This document shows, piece after piece, positions 7,620-13,281 of a stretch of DNA of 13,281 bases. How positions within the stretch are numbered: position 1 is the first letter of the stretch; every line of letters starts with the position of its first letter. Under the pieces are notes generated by a model. It was not told the DNA's origin and did not search any database. It was given only the letters and a program-made list of their open reading frames with translations. The DNA is from an uncultured Eubacteriales bacterium (lineage in GTDB: Bacteria > Bacillota > Clostridia > Oscillospirales > QAMX01): the NCBI GenBank assembly GCA_900551265.1, contig URVL01000053.1:1-13281 (forward strand), in the 5' to 3' direction. The position numbers and the translations under genes are program-made.

Positions 7620-8248
7620 GTACGAAACTCCCCTATCAGTCCAGCGAGATTACGTTTACAGAACGGAAGTCACGATTTATCGGGAATGTATTTACGGTAT
7701 ATTCTGAAAAAGAAGCACGAGAGATGATTGCCATGGTGCGGGAACTGCATGACGGCGCGAACCATGTTGTGTATGCATACGACGTTTCGTCGGAGAACGC
7801 AACGCGTTTTTCCGATGACGGCGAACCGAAGGGTACCGCAGGAATGCCGGTTTACGAAATATTCCGGCGCGAGGGCTTGACCTGCTATTGCTGTACTGTG
7901 ACGCGGTATTTCGGCGGTATTTTGCTGGGCGCGGGCGGTTTAATCCGCGCCTATGCAAATACAGCGAAACTGGCCCTTGAGGCTGCGGGAATTGCCGAGT
8001 TAATGCCATATGCGGCGGTACGAATTATGTGCGAATATTCGCATTATGATATCATTCGGGCTTTTTTGCGCGACCGAGAGCATACGGTCGAAGGAACGGA
8101 GTTTTTGCAATCGGTTACGATGGATATTCTCATACCCGCCGGAAGTTATGGTGATATACGAATCTGTATTATGAATCTGACTTCCGGCCGGGCGTCTGTA
8201 GAACAACTTGAAACGCGGATGCGGCCACAAAAAATAGAGAAGGTGTGA
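7616..8248 (+). CDS. yigZ: YigZ/IMPACT (UPF0029) family protein
   Basis: This 210-aa protein is full length for the YigZ family. The N-terminal UPF0029/IMPACT domain (about 10-120) contains the family signature: ERKSRFIG, FSDDGEPKGTAG (65-76) and TRYFGGILLGAGGLIRAY (96-113). The C-terminal half (about 135-205) is the ferredoxin-like DUF1949 domain. Eukaryotic IMPACT regulates the translation-stress kinase GCN2; the bacterial role is not established, though the fold suggests nucleic acid or ribosome binding. It overlaps hflX by 4 nt and has GAGGAG in the hflX tail as ribosome site. Pairing with the ribosome-splitting GTPase supports, but does not prove, a translation-stress role. Confidence 0.93.
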   Translation: MSTKLPYQSSEITFTERKSRFIGNVFTVYSEKEAREMIAMVRELHDGANHVVYAYDVSSENATRFSDDGEPKGTAGMPVYEIFRREGLTCYCCTVTRYFGGILLGAGGLIRAYANTAKLALEAAGIAELMPYAAVRIMCEYSHYDIIRAFLRDREHTVEGTEFLQSVTMDILIPAGSYGDIRICIMNLTSGRASVEQLETRMRPQKIEKV

Positions 8249-8249
8249 C

Positions 8250-8474
8250 ATGAAAAAAGAATGGTATAAAATTTTTTACGTGGTAAGTGCGTTTCTGGCA
8301 ATTGGATTTTGTATTGTGTTGGGCGTGGATTACGCAACATATGATACGGCCGTGAATTCAGCACCGTTTTACGTGTTTATTTTAGCGCGGGCGTTTACGT
8401 TTTTATTGCCGTGTGCCGTCTTCTTCATTGTAGCCGGTATCTGTAAACAGAGATTTGAGACAGAAAAAAGATGA
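8250..8474 (+). CDS. Small two-span membrane protein, unknown function
   Basis: This 74-aa protein has two predicted membrane segments (about 8-26 and 41-64) joined by a short polar loop (DYATYDTAVNSAP), with lysine- and arginine-rich ends that suggest both termini are cytoplasmic. I recognise no family. The ATG begins 1 nt after the yigZ stop, with AGAAGGTG 5 nt upstream, and its stop overlaps the next gene's start, so it is translated as part of the hflX operon. It is a real gene on context and translation signals; the function is open. Confidence 0.8.
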   Translation: MKKEWYKIFYVVSAFLAIGFCIVLGVDYATYDTAVNSAPFYVFILARAFTFLLPCAVFFIVAGICKQRFETEKR

Positions 8475-8977
8475 AGCGGTTAATTTTAATTGGCGGAGCT
8501 ATGGGCGTTGGGAAAACGGCAACCTCACAGGAGTTGAAAAAACTGCTGCCGCATGCCGTATTTTTAGATGGAGACTGGTGCTGGGATGCGGATCCATTTA
8601 TTGTGACGGACGAAACAAAGCGCATGGTGCAGGATAATATTGTTTACCTTTTAAACAACTTCCTGCGGTGTTCCGCCTATGAAAACATAATTTTCTGCTG
8701 GGTTATGCATCAGCAGTCAATAATCGACGAGTTATTGGCGCGGCTGGATACCGCCGGGTGTGAAATATATGCCATTTCACTGATCTGTTCCGCGGAAGTG
8801 TTGACGCGGCGTATCAACAGAGATATCGCTGCCGGGCGCCGGACGCCGGACGTGCTGCAGCGCGCGCTTCTCCGTCTCCCGCTCTATGATACGCTGCATA
8901 CGGTAAAGATGAACACGGATGGTCTTACGCCTTCTACGGCAGCACAGAAAATTGTAGATATCGTTGAACCTAACTGA
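8471..8977 (+). CDS. P-loop nucleotide kinase-like protein
   Basis: This 168-aa P-loop NTPase is of small-kinase size. Walker A is GAMGVGKT (9-16). LDGDWCW (32-38) follows the first helix, where nucleotide and shikimate-type kinases place substrate-binding acidic residues. RRINRDIAAGRR (113-124) resembles the arginine-rich lid region. The substrate is unknown: it could phosphorylate a nucleoside, a sugar or an antibiotic, and the AAA-type label that automated tools often give would be uninformative. The ATG overlaps the stop of the membrane protein gene by 4 nt, with only a weak purine-rich ribosome site, so it probably depends on translational coupling. It is the last gene before the terminator at 9005-9037. 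Confidence 0.85.
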   Translation: MKRLILIGGAMGVGKTATSQELKKLLPHAVFLDGDWCWDADPFIVTDETKRMVQDNIVYLLNNFLRCSAYENIIFCWVMHQQSIIDELLARLDTAGCEIYAISLICSAEVLTRRINRDIAAGRRTPDVLQRALLRLPLYDTLHTVKMNTDGLTPSTAAQKIVDIVEPN

Positions 8978-9004
8978 AATGACGGTGTTTCGGCCTATAA
9001 CTGT

Positions 9005-9037
9005 AAAAAAGCTGTGCATTGAATGCACAGCTTTTTT
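9005..9037. terminator. Bidirectional terminator between convergent genes
   Basis: AAAAAAGCTGTGCAT (9005-9019) pairs perfectly with 9023-9037 around a 3-nt loop, with A and T runs on the outside. It ends the hflX operon in the plus direction and the GH120 gene in the minus direction, which stops 14 nt to its right. Confidence 0.93.
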
Positions 9038-9050
9038 ATGAAATTGCCGC

Positions 9051-11042
9051 TTACAGTGTAAACTCTGCGACTTCATCGTCCGTCAGTTCAAACGGACCGG
9101 GCATAACATCCTTTTCCGGACGTTGAACGCCAAAATAATCACGGTCGAAACGGTACGGATCGCCATCCGGCGTCTCATAACACATTTCTGCGTGATATGA
9201 TTTACCGAGAATGTCGGTTGTAATAACATGATTTGACATACCACGGAGTACGGTAGGATCGATTTTAAAATGGACCTTGCCCTGATTGGCGTCTATCTGA
9301 AACGCAATACCGGCGGCGTCTACCACTTTGGCATTCGCATCGATTTTACTGGGAACGGCATTTTTCAGATACAGGTTATCGCAAATACAACATGGCAGAT
9401 GGGCTTCGCGCATACCCGGTCCAAAAGGCTTCTCCCAGAATTTATCATCCGGTCCCGGATATTCATCATAACTGCGCAGGCCAACAGGATAAAGCGTGGC
9501 ATTATTTTTTGTGGGAAGACCGTCCATCTTTGCCTTTTGCTCGGCTTCCTCTTCTTCTTTAGTACGAGGCTTGAGCGGGAGATGCTCGAAAAAGCCCATC
9601 GGAACAGGCTCGTTACTTGGGTCGTCGTCGCGAAGGAAGATGTTGTTATAATACCGATCGTCACCGCCAATAATATTGGCATACCCGGCAACTGCCGTCT
9701 CATGTGGGAAATGATAGGGCGTTTGACGGCCGCGGTCTGGATTGATAACGATGCGTCCTGCGAAAAGGTTATGTACAAATGCGCCGCCCTGGGCCACGCT
9801 GCGGAAGTTCATTTTTGAGAGGAATATATTATGATCAACCATGTACGGGCCATGACATACTTCTACAAACAGATCCTCGGACTGGCTGTCAAAACACAGA
9901 TTGCGATAAAGATGGGTTCCCTGCGCCTGCCAGTCAAACCAGACGGCGCGATAGCAGCTATAAAAAACGTTATCATGAATCTGTGTATCGAGAGAAGCGT
10001 GAAGCTTAATGCCTGCAACTTCCGCACCGTGATACGGCTGCTTATGATGGATATGGTGAATTCGGTTTCCGTAGATTTCGCTGAATACGGCGCCCAGATG
10101 ACCGACAATTGCACATTGTTCACACTCAAAGATCTCATTATAGCGGACGATATGGCTGCCGATATGCTCCTTGTCCCAGTTGCCGTGCATAGCGCGGAAA
10201 ATGACCTCCTGTTCGCGCTGCGTGCCAAACTTGAACTTCAGATTCGACCACTCGTTGTCGCCCGTTGAAATATCTTTGCCAAGACTGACGCCGGCACACT
10301 TTGACTCGCTGATTTTATTGTTTTCTATAATCCAGCCACGGCTCCAGTGCGGACCAATTAGACCTTCCTGTAAAGCTGTCGGCGGCGCCCATTGCGGAGA
10401 TGCCTGTGTAAGAGTAAAGCCGCGGACTGTTATGTAGTCACGGCCTGTCTTTTCCGGCCAGAAACAGTAGGGACGTACGTTGATCTCGACATTTTCACGG
10501 CGCGGGTCTCGTCCTCCGAAATTTGCCCATATGATCGTTGTGGTGTCGTTTACTTCACAATACCAGGCAAGTAAAGACGCTTCAGGATACTTGGCCAACT
10601 CCCAGGGTTTTGGGTGACGCACCTCTTCCAGAGATTGCCGTTCATAAAGAGACTTTCCGTCCAAATATACATCGCCCAGATGCGCACCGGTGACTTCTGT
10701 AAAGAGCCAATCCCCATAGACCAGCATTGCATAGGGATTGCGAATGGTAAACAGCGTGTTCGGTACCTCCGTACGCCAGACGCCATCTCCCTCATCTGTC
10801 CAGTTTGATACAGGCTCCGCGCCTGTAATGATGACTTCTCCGTCCCCGGCAGACTCATAAATGATGCGGTGATCAGCCGTGCCGCCGTTTGCCGGACTGA
10901 CCCACTCACGATATGTACCGGCGTGTACTTTTACAGTATCGCCGGGCATGGCAAGAGATGCGGCTTTTGAAATGGTACGAAATGGTGCAGACGCAGTTCC
11001 GGCTGCATGATCGCATCCAGATAATGACACATGGAATTCCAT
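9051..11042 (-). CDS. Glycoside hydrolase family 120 beta-xylosidase-like enzyme
   Basis: This 663-aa right-handed parallel beta-helix protein is best assigned to GH120, whose characterised members (for example XylC of Thermoanaerobacterium) release xylose from xylooligosaccharides. The start resembles DUF1565 (FHVSLSGCDHAAGT, PFRTISKAASLAMPGDTV). The central helix has many family-like blocks: INVRPYCFWPEKTGRDYITV (187-206), WAPPTALQEGLIGPHWS (218-234), AIVGHLGAVFSEIYGNRI (311-328) and AGIKLHAS (343-350). By comparison with XylC from memory, Asp370 in WFDWQAQGT is the expected nucleophile and Glu394 in LFVEVCHGPY the acid/base. No signal peptide is present, so it should act in the cytosol on imported oligosaccharides. 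I chose the ATG at 11042, with AGGAGG 7 nt upstream. No transporter or xylose gene is adjacent. GH141 or another beta-helix family is a less likely alternative. Confidence 0.88.
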   Translation of the reverse strand: MEFHVSLSGCDHAAGTASAPFRTISKAASLAMPGDTVKVHAGTYREWVSPANGGTADHRIIYESAGDGEVIITGAEPVSNWTDEGDGVWRTEVPNTLFTIRNPYAMLVYGDWLFTEVTGAHLGDVYLDGKSLYERQSLEEVRHPKPWELAKYPEASLLAWYCEVNDTTTIIWANFGGRDPRRENVEINVRPYCFWPEKTGRDYITVRGFTLTQASPQWAPPTALQEGLIGPHWSRGWIIENNKISESKCAGVSLGKDISTGDNEWSNLKFKFGTQREQEVIFRAMHGNWDKEHIGSHIVRYNEIFECEQCAIVGHLGAVFSEIYGNRIHHIHHKQPYHGAEVAGIKLHASLDTQIHDNVFYSCYRAVWFDWQAQGTHLYRNLCFDSQSEDLFVEVCHGPYMVDHNIFLSKMNFRSVAQGGAFVHNLFAGRIVINPDRGRQTPYHFPHETAVAGYANIIGGDDRYYNNIFLRDDDPSNEPVPMGFFEHLPLKPRTKEEEEAEQKAKMDGLPTKNNATLYPVGLRSYDEYPGPDDKFWEKPFGPGMREAHLPCCICDNLYLKNAVPSKIDANAKVVDAAGIAFQIDANQGKVHFKIDPTVLRGMSNHVITTDILGKSYHAEMCYETPDGDPYRFDRDYFGVQRPEKDVMPGPFELTDDEVAEFTL

Positions 11043-11076
11043 AAACGCCCCTCCTGAAAAGTTGTTTTCTGCTACT

Positions 11077-11105
11077 ATTATAATATGCATTGTCTAAATT
11101 GTCCA
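11077..11105 (-). promoter_or_regulatory. Promoter of the GH120 gene with possible operator repeat
   Basis: On the minus strand TGGACA (11100-11105), a 17-nt spacer and a perfect TATAAT (11077-11082) form a strong SigA promoter about 35 nt before the GH120 start. On the plus strand ATTGTC occurs twice, at 11089-11094 and 11098-11103, inside the spacer and over the -35 box. This direct repeat could be a regulator site, but it is short. Confidence 0.8.
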
Positions 11106-11136
11106 GAAATCTTTTGAAATTGCAGCCGTTTTTTTG

Positions 11137-11547
11137 TTAGCTGCTGAAATCTTCCAAAAAGCTGCACAGCGCCTCCTCAGAATCTAGTTGTAGTCCGGCT
11201 TCCAGTGCCGCTTTATCCGATTCGCGTAAAGTACGCGGGTCTATACCGTCAAGTACGGTATAGCTTCCCGGATCGTCGGCTGAGATAAGCCGAAGTTCTC
11301 CATCCGAAAGAGTTATGGTATAGCAGGACACGGATGAAATCTGTTCGCTCTCATGGACTGACACGGTTTTGCTTTCCGGTACGTCTAAAAGAGTGCCGGC
11401 GTTTATGGAAGAATCCACCGTGTTGCTTTTTACATCAGTCCCCGTCAAAACAGAAATGGCAAGCAGCGTTAGAATAATTGCTACGGTCGTAAGCACGAGC
11501 GTTATATACCGCACGGCTTGTCCGCCGCGTTTTTTTATGTTTGTCAT
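11137..11547 (-). CDS. Single-span membrane protein with BofC-C-like tail
   Basis: This 136-aa protein has a basic N-terminus (KKRGG), one membrane segment (about 14-35) and a roughly 100-aa outward-facing domain. The C-terminal part, with SCYTITLSDGELRLIS (74-89), YTVLDGIDPRTLRESD (96-111), AALEAGLQLDSEE (113-125) and LEDFSS at the end, resembles the BofC C-terminal domain found in Clostridia and Bacilli; BofC itself controls intercompartment signalling in sporulation. That match is by pattern only and the function may differ. I chose the ATG at 11547 because AGGAGG lies 8 nt upstream; the frame extends 11 codons further with no ribosome site. It is divergent from the penicillin-binding protein gene and lies upstream of GH120 on the same strand with no clear terminator between. 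I could not find a convincing promoter. Confidence 0.8.
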   Translation of the reverse strand: MTNIKKRGGQAVRYITLVLTTVAIILTLLAISVLTGTDVKSNTVDSSINAGTLLDVPESKTVSVHESEQISSVSCYTITLSDGELRLISADDPGSYTVLDGIDPRTLRESDKAALEAGLQLDSEEALCSFLEDFSS

Positions 11548-11614
11548 GTAAGACACCTCCTCACATACAATCATTTCCAAAATTGCGAGGCTTATACGTG
11601 TTTACAATAAAGCG

Positions 11615-11643
11615 TTGGATTTTTCACAAAAACATGGTATACT
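11615..11643 (+). promoter_or_regulatory. Promoter of the class A PBP gene
   Basis: TTGGAT (11615-11620), a 17-nt spacer and TATACT (11638-11643) give a good SigA promoter. It would leave a leader of about 135 nt before the TTG start. That leader holds a weak hairpin (TTACAG 11676-11681 with CTGTAA 11691-11696) and a TACAAT hexamer near 11740 that could be a second, weaker -10 box. Confidence 0.75.
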
Positions 11644-11785
11644 AAACCACATAATATGCGCTTGGACCATTATTTTTACAGATCCTAGCGCTGTAACCAC
11701 CTTCTGCCGTATAAAGTTTATATGATGGTGAAAATTCGGGTACAATTTTTGATACAGTACCCTTCCGTCGAAAGGAGACACTACC

Positions 11786-13281
11786 TTGAAATACAGTTCT
11801 GTGAAGAAAGCGTCATGGTTTTTCTCCGGCGCACTTGGTTGGGTTGTCAAGATTATTGCAACAATTTTGGTTATTGGGATTGTGACAGCTGCGATCTGTG
11901 CGACGGTATTTGCACTTTATATTGATAATTACATCAGGCCTTACATCGATAATCTTTCTCTTTCCGATTTAACGCTGAACGCAACAAGTTTTGTTTATGC
12001 GACGGACAGCGAAACCGGCGAGTATATTGAATTGGAACAACTCTATAGCGAGGAAAACCGTATTTGGGTTGATTATGAAGAAATCAGTGAAAACATGTTT
12101 CATGCCCTTATTGCGGTTGAAGATTCCCGGTTTTACTCTCATAATGGCGTTGACTGGATTCGTACGATTGGCGCAATGATAAACATGATTGTGCCAATCC
12201 GTGACAATTATGGCGGAGGTTCTACAATCACGCAGCAGCTGATTAAAAATATCACCGGAGATGACGATGTGACGGTTCAGCGTAAGATTCAGGAGATCCT
12301 GCGTGCACTTGAATTTGAAAAAAATTATACAAAGGAAGAAATTTTAGAGTATTATCTGAATACTGTTTATTTTGGCCATGGATGCTATGGTATTGAGACT
12401 GCGGCCAATACCTATTTTGGTGTCCATGCTTCCGAACTGACGGTTGCGCAAGCAGCGTCCATTGCCGGAATTACCCGCTCTCCAACCTATTATGACCCGT
12501 TAAAATATCCGGAACGCAATAAATCCCGCCAGGAGTTAATTCTCCGGTTGATGTATGAGCAGGGGTTTATTGAAACCGAAGAGGAATATTTGGCCGCCGT
12601 AAACGAAGAACTGCACTTTGGCGGAGACGAAGAAGCGGAAGATAGCACATCGCAGATGCAGAGTTACTATGTTGATCAGGTTATTAACGATGTAATTGCA
12701 GACCTTATGGACGAATATGGATACTCTGAAACAGCGGCCACACATCTTGTGTACTCAGGCGGTTATCAAATTTATGCCAATGTAGACCTCTCCGTTCAGG
12801 CGGTGCTGGACGAAGTGTATCAGGATGAATCAAGTTTTCCGGATACGGAGAGTTCACAGGTATTACAGTCTGCCATGGTTGTTATGGATCCGTATACCGG
12901 ACGTGTGCTTGGCATGGCCGGCGGCGTCGGTGAAAAGACGGTCAACCGTGCCTGGAACCGCGCGACTATGACAAAGCGCGCACCTGGTTCTTCTATCAAG
13001 CCGCTGACGGTTTACGCTCCGGCGCTGGAGTATGGCCTAATTACGCCGGCTACTGTATTTGACGACTCCCCGTTTGATGAGGAGACCTCCTGGCCAAGGA
13101 ACCAGTCGCGCACCTATACCGGCCGCATGACGGTTAAACGCGCCGTGCAAAATTCTACGAATACGGTTGCGGTCAAGGTTCTTGACCTTGTGACGCCTGA
13201 ACGGTCCTTTACGTTTGCAACTGTAAACCTGGGACTGGATCTCGTACGGTCTGAAGAGATCAATGGAAGCGTGTATTCTGA
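11786..13281 (+). CDS. Class A penicillin-binding protein (PBP1A type), 3' end cut
   Basis: The first 498 codons of a bifunctional peptidoglycan synthase are present; the gene runs off the right edge. Residues about 20-46 are a single membrane anchor. The GT51 transglycosylase domain (about 85-260) has catalytic Glu112 in VEDSRFYSHNGVDW, GGSTITQQL (144-152), RKIQEILRALEFE (166-178) and EYYLNTVYFGHGCYGIETAA (188-207). A linker (about 265-355) leads into the transpeptidase domain, with the active-site SSIK (Ser402, Lys405) in RAPGSSIKPLT and the second motif STN at 457-459; the third motif (KTG) lies beyond the window. It polymerises lipid II and cross-links the glycan outside the membrane. The start is TTG with AAAGGAG 8 nt upstream; no in-frame ATG fits the conserved start better. 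The reading frame is intact throughout. Confidence 0.95.
   Translation, partial: MKYSSVKKASWFFSGALGWVVKIIATILVIGIVTAAICATVFALYIDNYIRPYIDNLSLSDLTLNATSFVYATDSETGEYIELEQLYSEENRIWVDYEEISENMFHALIAVEDSRFYSHNGVDWIRTIGAMINMIVPIRDNYGGGSTITQQLIKNITGDDDVTVQRKIQEILRALEFEKNYTKEEILEYYLNTVYFGHGCYGIETAANTYFGVHASELTVAQAASIAGITRSPTYYDPLKYPERNKSRQELILRLMYEQGFIETEEEYLAAVNEELHFGGDEEAEDSTSQMQSYYVDQVINDVIADLMDEYGYSETAATHLVYSGGYQIYANVDLSVQAVLDEVYQDESSFPDTESSQVLQSAMVVMDPYTGRVLGMAGGVGEKTVNRAWNRATMTKRAPGSSIKPLTVYAPALEYGLITPATVFDDSPFDEETSWPRNQSRTYTGRMTVKRAVQNSTNTVAVKVLDLVTPERSFTFATVNLGLDLVRSEEINGSVYS

Noticed and set aside
9270..9818. 182-codon plus-strand open frame within the GH120 gene
   Set aside because: It is antisense to a clearly coding beta-helix enzyme and has no recognisable domain or start signal.
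9051..11042. Horizontal transfer of the GH120 gene
   Set aside because: Base composition and ribosome sites look like the neighbours, and no mobile-element gene, target repeat or nearby tRNA junction is seen.

Overview
The window looks like chromosomal core sequence from a low-to-mid-GC, Gram-positive Clostridia-type bacterium. The evidence is consistent AGGAGG-like ribosome binding sites, consensus SigA promoters (TTGACA-17-TATAAT), CCA-encoding tRNA genes, a short Firmicutes-type primary sigma factor, a zinc-binding L31, a class A penicillin-binding protein, and a small membrane protein whose C-terminus resembles the BofC C-terminal domain of endospore formers. I see no integrase, transposase, prophage gene, IS element or CRISPR array.

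Left block (1-812, all minus strand): tRNA-Val(UAC), a glutaredoxin-like thiol protein with a CPYC motif, a non-coding stretch with a possible structured RNA (about 532-644), a strong bidirectional terminator, and tRNA-Pro(CGG). Each tRNA has a near-perfect SigA promoter.

Macromolecular-synthesis block (989-5723, minus strand): dgt-like dNTP triphosphohydrolase, dnaG primase, rpoD/sigA and radC, ended by an intrinsic terminator. dnaG and rpoD overlap by 4 nt and rpoD and radC are 25 nt apart, so nucleotide-pool control, primer synthesis, housekeeping transcription and a RadC-family JAMM protein are probably co-expressed.

Divergent block (5854-9037, plus strand): rpmE (ribosomal protein L31) with its own promoter and terminator, then hflX (ribosome-associated GTPase), a YigZ/IMPACT-family gene, a 74-aa two-span membrane protein and a P-loop nucleotide kinase-like protein. 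These last four are joined by stop/start overlaps or a 1-nt gap. A bidirectional terminator closes the block.

Right block (9051-13281): a large cytosolic parallel beta-helix enzyme that I assign to glycoside hydrolase family 120 (beta-xylosidase) on the minus strand; a small one-span membrane protein with a BofC-C-like tail, also minus; and, divergent from it, the first 498 codons of a class A penicillin-binding protein that runs off the right edge. No stretch without a gene exceeds 300 bases. The longest (450-735) holds the RNA candidate and the terminator.
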